Shown piece after piece: positions 42,993-54,538 of a stretch of 64,000 nt of DNA; the stretch's first letter is position 1; each line of letters starts with the position of its first letter. A model generated the notes under the pieces. The model did not search any database and was not told where the DNA came from. It was given only the letters and a program-made list of their open reading frames with translations. The stretch comes from Centrapalus pauciflorus (Eukaryota; Streptophyta; Magnoliopsida; Asterales; Asteraceae). The translations under genes and the position numbers were made by a program. The stretch is from assembly GCA_020465985.1 (NCBI GenBank), contig JAANYP010000395.1:1-64000 (forward strand). The letters are read 5' to 3'.

Positions 42993-45720
42993 AAGGAGAT
43001 GGACCAGCACCTTCAACACCCGGTCTGCCTGAAGACACAAAGTCATCAGGCTTGCCAGCAGGTTTGGCAGTAGGCTTGGGGCCAACAAGGCTATTCACTA
43101 AGAACGCCAAGTTGTCCTTTACCTCTGCAAGCTGGGTAAGACAGGACTGAAGAGAAGTGGATTGGGTATCAGCAAGGGAGGTCAGCTTAACAACATTTTC
43201 CCTATCAGACTCAGTGAACAACAAACTTTGAAGCTGTGCAAGATGTAATTCGAGAGAATCTTGCACATCAGCAAGGTTTGATGACACAGAATTTGATAGG
43301 GAGCCAATGAGTGTGTTCAAGCTGGCCAGAGTAGTAGGAAGAGTAGTATTGCAAGAAGTCAGGAGAGATGACAGCTATTGAGAAATAGCTATCATTGAGG
43401 ACACAAAGTGCTGTTGAAGTGAAAGAATGGAGGAGAGGGAAGTTGACACACTTTGCAGCTGCGCAGTGAGTGCAAGCAGCTGTGGAGAATTATCTGTTTG
43501 TGGAGTGGCAGGGAAGGAGTCTTTGAACAAATCAAAGAACCCCTTAAGCTGTTCAGACACAGAGTCTGAAATAATAGAGGGTAGAGAGGTCATGGCAGTT
43601 TCTAAAGAACCAACTTTGTTGGTCAGCAAAGAAAGCTGATCCTTCAAAGGCAAGTCTTTAGGAGATGGAGGTGCATGGGTGGACTGTTTAGATTGGGTAG
43701 GAGAACATGATGAGGAGGCTGGTGTAGGAGGATGTGATGGAGAGGGAAGAGGAACATTTGAAAGAAGCTCCATAGCCTGGGCAAAAGTAATGTGGCCCAG
43801 CTTGGAGGGGTCAAAGGGTCCTTCAGCAGCGGCTGTAGCTGCATCACCAGGAATAGGGGTTGATGTTTGGGGCCTTTCAGATGCTGCTTGTGTTGCAACA
43901 TCTTCATGAAGACCAGTGGGTGTTCCCTCTGCAATGCCTTGGTGTAAAAGCACCTCATCATTGGGAGATGGAATATGCATTTCAACATCAGCAGTGGTGA
44001 AACCTGCTGATGGAGTTTGCATGGAGGGAGCAGCCTCACCAGAGGGATGGTATGATCCCTGAGGTTCATCAGCTTGGGTTGTTGGTCCCTCAGCAGCTGT
44101 TTGGTGTAGAACAGCTGTATCATGGGGAGCAGAAGTTTGAGGCTGAGCTGCTGAATGGTCTATACCAGCAGCGTGGGCACCTCGTACAGACTCAAGGTGT
44201 GAAGAGATTTGAGTGGGGGACAGTGTGGACTCAGTATGGAGTGGAGAGGGCTCCTGTCTTTCAATATTCTCAGCCTGTTGGGAGGCTGGAATAGATGAGG
44301 TGGTGATCTCCTTTTGTACAACTGGTTCCTGTTGGGAGGAACCAGAGGGTCTAGGCTTACTCTGGGTAGACTCAGGTTGGAGTGAAGCATGCTCCAATTA
44401 TGCTGAACCTTCTCCCAATATAGGAGAGGCAGCTGGGGTTGCTTCTCTTATAACTGAACCCTGTTGGGAGGGAACAGAGGAGGTGGTTGTTTTGGCTGGT
44501 TTCTTTTTGGAGATGAATTTCCGTTGGTAGTGAAAGGATGAAGTGGGTGATTGTGGAGAGGTGATGAGGGGTTCAGACTGGACAGGTTTTGAGACTGGGT
44601 CAGAAACAGGTGGGTTGGCCTGTTCCATAGTCTCAGGTGCCACAGAGGCACCAGCCACAGAGGCTTGAGGTTCAACAAATGAACCAGGGTGAGGAGCCTG
44701 CTCCCCCTCAGCCACAGAGGCTAAGGATTCAGGCTCAGACTGAGCTGTTTTGGCCTTCTTCTTCACAGGCCCAGCTTCAGCAGTTGCCAGGGTCCTCTTA
44801 ACAAGTTTGGACCTGGCTTTGGATTTTCTCGTGGGAGCAGCAGCTTCTGGATCCACCCTCACAGCAGAGGGTCCTTCCACCAATCCTAACAACCTCCTCA
44901 ATGGTGTGGATAGAGGAGGCTCATTTGGGAGTACAGGAGTGTAGAAAACTCTATTCCCTATTACAGGGAATGCAGTAGTATGAAGTAATGGCTGAGAGTT
45001 GTACAGATACTCACCACAAATGTGTCTGAATATGAGGCTCAGAAACCTGGGGTATCGAACAGCAGCTGGTCTGGGCTCTTGCTGCACCAGGTTCCTCAGA
45101 TTCAGAAATATCCACTTATTCATATCAATGTGAGTCCCATCCACCAGCTGTAGGACTATTGGGACTTCATCACGGCTGAGTTGGTCAAAAGAACCAACTT
45201 TGCTACTAAAGCTCATCATTACTGAAGCAAATAAGAAGCTGTAAGTGGGGGACAACTCCTTACTAAATAAAGTAGCTCCAATTTTGGGTTCTGCTACACC
45301 ATAGAAGCGTAGCAGATTGCCCATTTGTTCATCCTCAGCTTGAGGCATGTCATAAGTTTCAGCAGTTGGTAGATGAAGCACCTCCCTGAGAAGATCAGTA
45401 CTAATCTCAATGGTCTGAGTCCCATTGAGAATAGTACCCTTGATGACTTTGGTGTTGGGGTTGTAGGCACAGGTGTACCAGAACTCGTACACCATCTCCT
45501 GGTACAGGACACCAGGAGTTGCAGTCATTGCATAGTTCAACGGATGAACTCTTAAGAACTCCACCATTTCTTCATACCCTTTTCCCACATAGTTCTTGGG
45601 TATGGTCAGATTTGCAATGTAGTTGGTGGGTTTGATGGTCAGCATTGTGGTGACTGATGAGTGTTTGACAACATCATCACCAACGAACACTGGAAGAAGG
45701 GGATTAGGTCTGTGAGCCAT
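42993..45720 (-). pseudogene. Sirevirus E2 third ORF, N-terminal and central part
   Basis: The ATG at 45720 (MAHRPNPLLPVFVGDD) is chosen to match E1. The open block runs to a TAA at 44398-44400, then continues in frame to about 43375 and again to 42993. The N-terminal domain (about 250 residues) contains YQEMVYEFWYTCAYNP, GTILNGTQTIEISTDLLRE and HIDMNKWIFLNLRNLVQQE. It is followed by a basic patch (TRKSKARSKLVKR), a long Pro/Ser/Thr/Gln-rich region, and helical repeats (SLLTNKVGSLETAM; ASLNTLIGSLSNSVSSNL). It is cut by the solo LTR and continues at 58164 on the plus strand. No envelope features are visible. Confidence 0.82.
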
Positions 45721-46408
45721 TTGGGAATTTTTGAGGTTTGGAGAAGCAAAAGACACTTAGTCGATTTTTAGGGTTCTTGAGGATTTCTGGAAATGATGAG
45801 GAAGACGAAGATGAAACAGTAGTTGGGTATTTATAGGATTTAAATGTGAGTGTGTATGAGAGAGAAGGTTTGGGCGGTTTGATTTGAAATGTTAGTTAAC
45901 GGAAAACGGAACGGTTGTCCATGTCAGAAACATTTGTCAGACCACTTGACCTTTTTAATCACTAACACACGTAACCCACATTATCCGCAGTAATTAAGTT
46001 AAATAAAAACATTAATTAAGTAACTTAAGTTTGAAGAAAGGTAATTAAAACTGTTGGTCTAAGCTGTTGGTCAAACCTATGATGAGCAGAGTCATCACAA
46101 GCTGTTCATTCTTCAAGCTGTTCCCTCAGCCTGTCCAACTATGTAGGAACAGATAGTGTCCAATAGCTGAGCAGGTTACAAGATAATATCTTGTAAGTCA
46201 GTGTGAGGGAATGAAAGTGAAGAATGGACCAGCAGATCAGGCTGGACGAGTAAACTGTTTATGTTCAGCCTGTTGTATGTTCAAGCTGATCAAGGATTTT
46301 AGAAAAATGGCTAAGTACATAACACGCAGAGCCTGTTTTGTCTAAGCTGTTCTGAGAAACTTGATCAGTGTGAGACACACACAGTTTTAGACCTTTAAGG
46401 ACACTTAG
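45721..46408 (-). other. Sirevirus E2 spacer between pol and the third ORF
   Basis: Non-coding counterpart of 25653-26340. Near pol it holds many AAGCTGTTC/GAACAGCTT words. Toward the third ORF it has AT-rich sequence, an AACCGTTCCGTTTTCCGTTAA-type stretch and the TATAAATA box at 45835-45828, then a C/T-rich leader to the ATG. Confidence 0.75.
45828..45835 (-). promoter_or_regulatory. Candidate internal promoter TATA box for the E2 third ORF
   Basis: TATAAATACCC on the minus strand, with the ATG at 45720 108 bp downstream of the box, exactly as in E1 (26226-26233). Activity is inferred. Confidence 0.55.
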
Positions 46409-48063
46409 TCACTTTTTGTTTAACATGCCCAGCTTGCTGACAAGGTAATTAAACCTTGTTTCATCCAGAGGTTTGGTGAAAATGTCTGCAAGCTGTTCAT
46501 TTGTGGAAATAAAACTTACCTCCACATTACCTTTCTGGATGTGATCTCTGATGAAGTGATGTCTGACTTCAATATGCTTTGTTCTTGAATGAAAAACTGG
46601 ATTGTTGGAAATGGCTATGGCACTTGTGTTATCACACAGAATAGGAATTTTCCTATATACAAGCCCATAATCTTCAAGCTGATGCTTCATCCACAGAATC
46701 TGCCCACAACAGCTTCCAGCAGCAATGTACTCAGCTTCAGCAGTAGAAGTAGACACTGATTGCTTCTTGCTGCACCAACTTATCAACTTACCACCAAGGA
46801 GTTGACATCCACCTGTTGTGCTTTTCCTATCTAGCCTGCAGCCTACAAAATCAGAATCTGAATAACCTGTTAGTTCAAGGCTGGAGTCTTTGGGATACCA
46901 AAGACCCAAACCTGGTGTACCATTCAGGTATCTGAAGATTCTTTTAACAGCAGCTAGATGAGATTCCTTTGGATCAGCTTGGAACCGAGCACACAAACAG
47001 GTGGCAAACATAATATCAGGTCTACTAGCAGTTAGATATAGCAAGCTCCCAATCATACCTCTGTAAGCTGTTACTGAAACAGCTTTGCCACTGGTATCAG
47101 CATCCAATTTTACATTGGTTGCCATTGGGGTTTTAATAGGAGAACTTTGATCAAATTTAAACTTTTTCAAGAGATCTAAGGTGTACTTTCTTTGATTTAT
47201 GAAAATTCCAGTTGAGGTTTGTTTAACCTGTAATCCTAAAAAGAAAGTAAGTTCTCCCATCATACTCATTTCATATTTAGATTTCATGAGTAATGAAAAA
47301 TTCTTGCATAACTGCTCATTGGTAGAACCAAATATTATATCATCCACATAAATTTGAACAAGCATAATATCAGATTTCACCTTCTTTATGAACAGTGTAG
47401 TATCCACTTTACCTCTGGAGTACCCATTGCTCTAAGGAACTCAGTAAGAGTGTCATACCATGCTCTAGGGGCTTGTTTAAGACCATAGAGAGCTTTGTCC
47501 AACTTATAGACAAAACCTGGATGATGTTCATTTTCAAAACCTGGAGGCTGCTTGACATAAACTTCTTCTTGTAGCTTTCCATTAAAAAATGCACTCTTCA
47601 CATCCATTTGAAATACCTTAATGCTCTTATGAGCAGCGTAGGCTAGATACAAACGAATTGCTTCTAGTCTAGCCACAGGAGCAAATGTCTCATCATAATC
47701 AATACATTCCTCCTGTCTATAACCTTGAGCAACCAGTCTTGCCTTATTTCTTATGACATGACCTTGCTCATCCATCTTATTTCTGAAAACACATTTAGTG
47801 CCAATTATAGTTTTGCCTTTAGGTGCAGGTTCCAGCTTCCATACCTTGTTTCTTTCAAACTGATTGAGTTCTTCTTGCATGGCAGTCATCCAATTGGCAT
47901 CTTTTAGTGCTTCATCCACCTTCTTTGGCTCCATTAGTGAAACAAAACTAGAGAACATACAGAAGTTCCCTAAGCTGTCCCACCTTGTTTGTACCCCTTT
48001 GTTGATGTCACCAATTATTTGATCATTGGGGTGACATCTAATCCACTTAGGATCATTCTTCAA
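46409..48063 (-). pseudogene. pol: Sirevirus E2 pol, reverse transcriptase and RNase H part
   Basis: Two blocks in different frames, 48063-47386 and 47407-46409, with a frameshift near 47400. The motifs are KARLVAQGYRQEE, FQMDVKSAFFNGKLQEEVY (FLNG changed to FFNG), ALYGLKQAPRAWY, the catalytic IYVDDIIFGS at about 47338-47349, GMIGSLLYLTASRPDI, and RNase H with STAEAEYIAAGSCC, LCDNTSAIAISNNP and QLADIFTKPLDE. RT and RNase H residues look conserved, so decay is limited to the frameshift and the break upstream. Confidence 0.9.
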
Positions 48064-48069
48064 TGAGGA

Positions 48070-49704
48070 TTATCCTGAGTTATCAGCAGCTTCAGCAGGT
48101 CCTGTTGAACATCTTTCAAGATTTTCAGACACACTGTTTTCTTGAGTCTGCTCACTTATTGAACATGACTGACCACTGTTGAACATATCAGCAGAGGAAC
48201 TAGGAAAATCAGCATTGATAGGTTCAGGACATGTAGTTGTAATTAGATCAGTACACTTATTCACACAGGGTGTATTGACATAATCACCATCATGACCATC
48301 ATGATTAACAAGTTCCACACTGGGTGTAGTGGAAGCTTTTGAGTCCTCGTCATTGTTTGAATGCATCAGATCATCAAAGTTAAGTTCTCCTGAAACTGAT
48401 TCAGGAACAGCTTTGGTGGAAGCATTCTTGGACTCTTCAAAGGTGACATTGATAGATTCATCTATCACCTTTCTTTTGTTGTTGTACACTCTGTAGGCTT
48501 TCGAGATAGCAGAGTAGCCAACAAACACACCTTCATCAGCTTTTGGTTCAAACTTTGACAGTTGATCCCTTTGATTCAGAATGAAACAGGGACACCCAAA
48601 CACATGGAAGTAACTGACATTTGGATTCCTCCCTTTGAGCAACTCATAGGGAGTCTTGTTGAACCTTTTCACCACTAAGGATCTGTTTTGGGTGAAGCAG
48701 GCAGTGTTAACAGCTTCAGCCCAGAATGATGAAGGTAAACCTGATGCACACAGCATGGTTCTAGCAGCTTAAATGAGAGTTCTGTTTCTCCTTTCAGCAA
48801 CTCCATTTTGTTGTGGAGTTCTTACAGCTGAAAAGTTTTAAGTAATTCCTTTCTCTTCACAGAAGTCTTCAAGAGTACTATTTCTGAATTCAGTACCATG
48901 ATCATTTCTAAGCTGCTTTACTTGGGCAGAGTTCAGCATTTCCATCTTTTTCACAAATCCAATAATTTCTCTAGCAGCCTCTCCTTTGTTCTTCAAGAAG
49001 ATAACCCATGTGTACCTAGAGAACTCATCAACCATTACTAGAGTGTATCTTCTTCCTCCTAGACTTGGGACATTAACAGGTCCAAATAAGTCCATATGGA
49101 TTAAGAAGAGAGGAGTATCATTAGAGAAGTTATGTTTGGATTTAAATGATTATTTTCTCTGCTAGCCTTTCTCACAAGCTGTGCAGAGTTTATCTTTAAC
49201 AAAGGTCATAGAAGGCAAACCTGTCACCAACTCTTTCTTACAGAGTTTGTTGATGTTCTTGAAGTTCAGATGTGACAGCCTTTTGTGCCATAACCAGTTT
49301 AAGTCTGCATTTGTTCTTGTGAGAAAGCAGGTTTCAGTTGTGGGATCAGCAGATTGCAAGTCCACAACATATACACCTTTCTTTCGTTGAGCACATAGCA
49401 CAACTTTACCTTGGGGATCCAATATGTAACCCAGATGCTCATCAAACTTAACCTTATAGCCAGCATCACACAGTTGGCTTATGCTAACAATGTTATGTTT
49501 TAGCCCAACCACATAGGCTACTCTTTTAAACACTGCAGCACCAGCTTTAAGAGTTCCATATCCCTCAGTGGATCCCTGTACATTGTCATCAAATGTGACT
49601 TTTGGCCCTTTTTCAGGCCTGAGATCACTCAGCAGGTCCTTACAACCTGTCATGTGCCCTGAGCAGCCACTGTCCAAGTACCAAACCTGGGATGGTTGTT
49701 TTTC
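48070..49704 (-). pseudogene. pol: Sirevirus E2 pol, protease and integrase part
   Basis: Begins at the 3' splice site (49704) with KQPSQVW, then LDSGCSGHMTGCKDLL, the aspartic protease. The HHCC finger follows (LWHKRLSHLNF and LCTACEKG), then the integrase core MDLFGPVNVPSLGGRRYT, NDHGTEF and the SSFWAEAVNTACF region, and a Ser/Asp-rich linker. One frame throughout, broken by stops at 49162-49164 (TAG), 48838-48840 (TAA), near 48770 (TAA) and 48070-48072. The protease is in the same phase as the gag block upstream of 51141 and not in phase with the gag block inside the GT-AG segment. Confidence 0.88.
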
Positions 49705-51141
49705 CTGCAGAGTGATAAGAAGAATATTAGATACTTTTAGGGGAACTCATCACAGAGATGAGTTCTCCTACTTCATCAACATTTGTTGATGGATTTGTAA
49801 TGTCAACTCTAATATTCCCTATTTGAATGGTATCAGTTTGAATACCACTCTCATCGGCTAAGATGTTTCCAACACTGTTTATGTTGGCAGTGAGGGAAGC
49901 ATCAGAGTCAGCAGGCCTCATGTCCACAGTTTCAGGACAGTCTTTGGCCAGATGTGTCTTCATTCCACATTTATAACATTTTCTTCTTTTAGTTTTTTTG
50001 GAAAAAGACTTTTCAGAAACACATTCTGGATTATTTCTATTGATTCCATCAGTAGCTTTAGCAAATTTATTACTTTTTGATGAATCAACAGCTTGAGTGG
50101 AAAGTTCAATAACCACAGCTTTGCCTGTCTCTTCTTTCCTCTTTTTAGGAGGGCAGATATCAAAGATAGGAAGCTTGATTGGCTTTTGACCTTCCACAGG
50201 TTTAGGAAACTTATTCCCAGATCTCTCAGGCTGAGCAATGGCTTTGCCTTTGCTCTTCCTGAGATGTGATTGATGTTGCCTATCAACATAATCATTATTC
50301 CTGGTTTTTAAATACTTATTCTCATTTAAAACCAGTTTACCACTATGATTAGAAAACTTATTTGAAATCACAGCAGTTTTGCCTTCAACCTGAGACTTAT
50401 TTTTGTTAAAGGCAGACTGCTTTCCCTTTGAAAACTTATTTTCAAAATGTACAGCATTAAAAGGATTAGTATGCCTTTTTACACCAGCTTTAGACCCAAA
50501 GTCTGTTTTGTCAACAGCTTTGGTGTCCACAGCTGCAGATTGGACATGCTTCCCTTTCTTTTGCTTGTGTGAATCAGCAGAACACTTCGCAAGCTTATTA
50601 GATGAAGGACTGATTTCATCAACAGCTTTTGAGCTGAGTTCACACAGGCTGTCAGTGTTTTGAGGCCTGACAAACCTATTTGTTGAGATTAATTTACCAT
50701 TCACTCTTTGAATAAAAGTGTTTGGAAGCTCACCAAGAGTGGACAAGTCTTCTTTTAAATTATTTACCTCAACAATGGAAGCTGCTGTGTCAAGATCCCC
50801 TCCAAGATAGGCTTGGATTTGAGCAGGGATCTGCTGACTTATACAGTGACTGACTTTTTGTGCAGATTGGCACCAAGAGTCAACTATCTTTTGAAGCTTA
50901 GCATGTTTTATATCTGTTTCTCTCTTTTCTTCCAGTAAAATGGAATTGATGTGTTTTAATTCATCAAGCTCAGTTTCCAACTTATGGAAGCTGTCCAGTT
51001 TACTAGACTTTGTTTCAATATCAGTTTTAAGCTTAGAGATTTCAGATAATAAAACTGCATGCTTCTCAACAGCAGCTTTTAGATCAACAAGCATATATTT
51101 TTGACTTTCTCCTCAGAACTGTAATCCATAAAATTTTGTAC
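49705..51141 (-). other. Probable intron in Sirevirus gag-pol (1437 bp, GT-AG)
   Basis: The 5' end reads AAG|GTACAA and the 3' end CTCTGCAG|G, with a CTAAT branch-point word 22 nt before the end and a T-rich tract (TTCTTCTTATCACTCTGCAG). E1 lacks precisely this stretch: its sequence passes from TGTACAAG to GACAAACAACC at 22348/22349. The segment contains the C-terminal gag frame, including the second zinc knuckle and the gag stop. It is therefore a retained intron that doubles as coding sequence when unspliced. Confidence 0.75.
49727..51094 (-). CDS. gag: Sirevirus E2 gag, C-terminal part (inside the probable intron)
   Basis: A 455-codon open frame. It begins with a strong heptad pattern (about residues 1-75: LVDLKAAVEKHAVLLSEISK, then LKHINSILLEEKRETDIK), continues Lys/Ser/Asn-rich, and has a CX2CX4HX4C-like knuckle CYKCGMKTHLAKDC near residue 375. 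It ends in MSSPKSI with a stop at 49727-49729, 22 bp before the 3' splice site. A likely 2-bp insertion (AT repeat near 51085) separates it from the upstream gag frame, which otherwise flows into it. A coiled coil plus knuckle fits Sirevirus Gag, known to carry coiled coils. Confidence 0.75.
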   Translation of the reverse strand: MLVDLKAAVEKHAVLLSEISKLKTDIETKSSKLDSFHKLETELDELKHINSILLEEKRETDIKHAKLQKIVDSWCQSAQKVSHCISQQIPAQIQAYLGGDLDTAASIVEVNNLKEDLSTLGELPNTFIQRVNGKLISTNRFVRPQNTDSLCELSSKAVDEISPSSNKLAKCSADSHKQKKGKHVQSAAVDTKAVDKTDFGSKAGVKRHTNPFNAVHFENKFSKGKQSAFNKNKSQVEGKTAVISNKFSNHSGKLVLNENKYLKTRNNDYVDRQHQSHLRKSKGKAIAQPERSGNKFPKPVEGQKPIKLPIFDICPPKKRKEETGKAVVIELSTQAVDSSKSNKFAKATDGINRNNPECVSEKSFSKKTKRRKCYKCGMKTHLAKDCPETVDMRPADSDASLTANINSVGNILADESGIQTDTIQIGNIRVDITNPSTNVDEVGELISVMSSPKSI

Positions 51142-52469
51142 CTTATACATCATTGTAGGATTCCAATTCTCCAAGCTGCTGAAAGCTTCAGCTTCAGCCA
51201 GATCCTGTTTGAAGTTGCTTGTTGATGGGACATCAGTGTTGGCCATCAGACAGTTGTTATCTTCTTCATCAGATGATGAATCAGACTCCTCCCAGACACA
51301 AGTTTCAGCCATTAGTCCCTTTTGCCTGTTAGAAACCATTGAGTTTTCTAACTTCCTCAGCTTGGCCATGGCCATAAGGTACTTAACCCTGTAGCCATCA
51401 TCCTTGTTTGTCTTGTGTGGTTTGGATGTCTGACCAACAGCTTTTGACACACAGTCAGCAGCTATATGGCCAGTTTTGCCACATTTGAAGCACTCAGCTT
51501 TGGTTTTGTCAAATGCTTTCTTCTTGACAACATTTGAGCTTCCCTGTAGCATGTTTCTTCCATACCTTTTCCAGTTGAACCTTTTGACAAGCATGGCTAT
51601 CATCTGCTCATCATCCAGTTCAGCACTATCTGCATTGTCTTCCTCATCAGATATTTCCTCCTTATCATCAGCCTGTTGATCAGGTTGAGTGAACACATCA
51701 CTCACTTGATTTACAGGTTGTCTCACACTAGCCACAAAGGCTGCACCTTTCTTAGATATTTCCAAGGCATTTCTCTTCTGTTGCCTTGATTGCTCATCAT
51801 TTAGTAAGGATCCATATAAGTTAACAAGATCCAACTCTATATGGTACCTGAATTCCTTAAAATTGTAGAAAAATAATTACATTCTTCAGGCAGAACATCT
51901 AAGAATTTGTTTACCAAAGTCAGGCTGTCCTTGGTGATCCCAGCAGCTTTGAGATCATTTACAAGAGCAGTAAACCTGGTGTAGGTTTCAGTGAGAGTCT
52001 CCTTTGGTTTTGCAAAGAAGAGTTCATACTGTCTAACATGATTGTTAATCCTGTTGTCAAGTGTGATTGTGGGTCCATCATAGACGGTACAAAAAGTATC
52101 CCACATCTCCTTGGCAGTCTTTATCTTCTCAACCTGTTTGAACACATCATCAGGTAGAGAGATGACCAGATTGTTTCTGGCCTTTGCATCAAGAGCCACC
52201 AGTCTTTTGTCTTCATCAGACCATTGAGCTTTTGCTATTTCAAATGTTCTGATCTCAGGAGCAGGTCCTTCAACAGCAGGAGTTATTGTTGTAACAGAGG
52301 TTGGCACATAGGGACCCTCCATTACAATTTCTGGTAGTTGTACATCCAGATTCTCTAAGAAGAGCATCATTCTGCACTTCCAACTAGAAAAGTTCTGATG
52401 ATTAAACTTTGGAAGTTTGCCCATTGAGCCATTATCATAGTATGAGGAGTTTGCAGCACTGTTGTCCAC
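51079..52469 (-). pseudogene. gag: Sirevirus E2 gag, N-terminal part
   Basis: The ATG at 52469 (MDNSAANSSYYDNG) starts the copia Gag core (KFNHQNFSSWKCRMMLFLEN; ETYTRFTALVNDLK), which runs to a stop at 51837. After a frameshift the frame continues from 51834 with SLLNDEQSRQQKRNALE, an acidic stretch (DEEDNADSAELDDEQ), the zinc knuckle CFKCGKTGHIAADC (about 51451-51492) and a Ser/Asp-rich tail to the probable 5' splice site at 51141/51142. The knuckle is the one E1 has lost by deletion. Confidence 0.87.
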
Positions 52470-52515
52470 GGAAATTTTGGGAGAATGAGAGATCTAGAAT
52501 GACACACACTCTAAA

Positions 52516-52529
52516 CTGCTCTGATACCA
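52516..52529 (-). promoter_or_regulatory. Primer binding site of E2 (initiator-Met tRNA)
   Basis: Minus strand TGGTATCAGAGCAG, two bases inside the 5' LTR. Confidence 0.92.
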
Positions 52530-52531
52530 GT

Positions 52532-53661
52532 TGTAGGTCCCAAAAGATATCCCAAGTGTATTGCTTTAAGCTGTAGAGGGGGGGGTGAATACAGCACTTC
52601 AAAAACTACACACAATTTTCTCAATGTTTGTATGTATTATTAACAAATGTTAATTACAAACAAGCTTGAATGCGGAAAGGTTCAAGCTGAGATGACATAT
52701 ACAACAGTTTATCTAACTAGTCTAAGACTGACTTAAACTAATTACGATGAATACACTCACTAAGAATCACTCACTGTGTTTACAAGACTCTGAGGAATAG
52801 CTTGAATAAGAACAACTTAGACACTGAGTACTGTTTTAAAGCAGACTTGCATGCATGAAAGACACACTTTGAATGCATGTTCACTCTTGTTTTCAGCACT
52901 TAGCTTATTTTTGCTTGATCGATCAATCCTTGGAAGTTTCTTTTTATACCCACTCAGAGGATCTAAGAGAAGCTTCTTCATTGGACGAGATGAAAAAGGA
53001 GAAGTCTTGTTTGAAAAGACAACATAACTTTTCTGCACTTTTCTGAAAAGCAGACTTGTCTTCACATGTGCAGAACTTTTGTCTTTTCACTTTGTCTACT
53101 GTTGCATTGCCTTTAACCAAATAAGGAATGTCAACTTTGTGTTTTTCTTCCTTGTAAAGGCCTATTTTGATTTAAGAAAAAGGTCTGTCACCCTTTTTCA
53201 AATAACCTTTTGTCTTCATGTAACAGAACAGCTTGGGCAGGCTGAGCAGTTCTGATTTCCACTTTGTCTTCGACTTTGTAAACTGATCTTGTAGTCAAAT
53301 ACAATACATGAGGACTTGGAAACACATTCCATAAAGTGTTTAGCCTGTTCACAAAGAACAGGTTCTGTTCACAAAGAACAGAACACTTGTAAACTGCCCA
53401 AGCTGCTCATCAGTGTAGAGCAGCGTAGACAGTTTATGTCCAGCCTGTTCAGCAGACTGAACAGCTTGGGCAAAACTGCCTTTGTTGCAACACATGCAAC
53501 ACATAGAACAGCTTTAGGCTGATATTGCAAATCATTTTCAGGTTTCAATAAGGCATATAACAGGCCTTAAATTCAACCTTCAAAAAGCATCAACAGGTTT
53601 GATTAATAATCTCCCCCTCAGATGCAGAGCAGGTTTGACTGAGGCCTTTTTGTGCCTAACA
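52532..53661 (-). mobile_element. 5' LTR of Sirevirus E2
   Basis: A 1130-bp LTR in minus orientation, TGTTAGGCAC ... GGGACCTACA. TATAAAAA lies at 52948-52941. It shares private variants with the plus-strand 3' LTR at 59939 (for example GATGCTTTTTGAAGG and GAGATTATTAATC), proving that these two are a pair although now in opposite orientation. Its outer edge adjoins the E1 LTR fragment after the word ATTCCTCTT, so E2 integrated into E1's 3' LTR. Confidence 0.9.
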
Positions 53662-54198
53662 AAGAGGAATGTCAACTTTGCATCTTTCTTCTTTTGCTAA
53701 TGCCATTTTGATATAAGAAAAGGTCTGTCACCCTTTTCAAATATCTATTTGTCTTCATGTAACAGAACAGCGTGGGCAGGCTGTGCAGTTCTGTTTTCCA
53801 CTTTGTCTTCGACTTGTAAACTGATCTTGTAACCAAAAACAATACATGAGGACTTGGAAACATATTCCATAAAGTGTTTAACCTATTCACAAAGAACAGG
53901 TTCTGTTCACAAAGAACAGAACACTTGTAAACTGTCCAAGCTGCTCAACAGAATAGAGCAGCGTAGACAGTTTATGTCCAGCCTGTTCAGCAGACAGAAC
54001 AGCTCGGACAAACTGCCTTTGTTGCAACGAATGCAACATGGTAAACAGCTTTAGACTAATATTGCAAATCACTTTCAGGTATCAATAAGGCAGATAACAG
54101 GCCTTAAATTCAACCTTCAAGTGTATCAACAAGTTTGATTTAAAAATCTCCCCCTCAGATGTAAAGCAGGTTTGATTGAGGCCTTTTTGTGCCTAACA
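53662..54198 (-). mobile_element. E1 3' LTR, first 537 bp (interrupted by E2)
   Basis: The minus strand starts TGTTAGGCAC at 54198 and ends abruptly at GACATTCCTCTT, where the E2 LTR begins. The sequence matches the E1 5' LTR (20080-20600), including AATATTAGTCTAAAGCTG and TACCATGTTGCATTCG. The remaining ~550 bp should lie beyond the other end of E2 but is absent; the E2 3' LTR is itself truncated at 60881. Confidence 0.88.
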
Positions 54199-54538
54199 AT
54201 CTCCCCTATTTGCAATAATCAGTCTAAGCTGATTTAATCAATAATCACTATGTATTTTTACATTACATTTGCTGAAATAAAATTACAACATACAGGTAAA
54301 GTAAAAGATCAGTTTATATACATACTGATTTTGATTACAGAAAACAACACATGTTTTTACAAGAGTACAACTAATGTACTAATGTAAATGAGAAAAGTTA
54401 CAACACATGTAACAAAGTACAACAGATGTACAACAAAATTCAACAACTTGGACTGTTGATGTTGTGAGCAGATAATAGCAAGCCTGTCCAACAGATGGAC
54501 AATTTCCATTCTTCACCTACCCTGATGGTAGATGGACT
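54199..54538 (-). other. E1 spacer between the third ORF and 3' LTR, with polypurine tract
   Basis: Non-coding. On the minus strand the polypurine tract AGGGGAGAT (54207-54199) abuts the LTR. Degenerate TACATTAGTTGTA words occur upstream, matching the E0 spacer. Confidence 0.75.
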
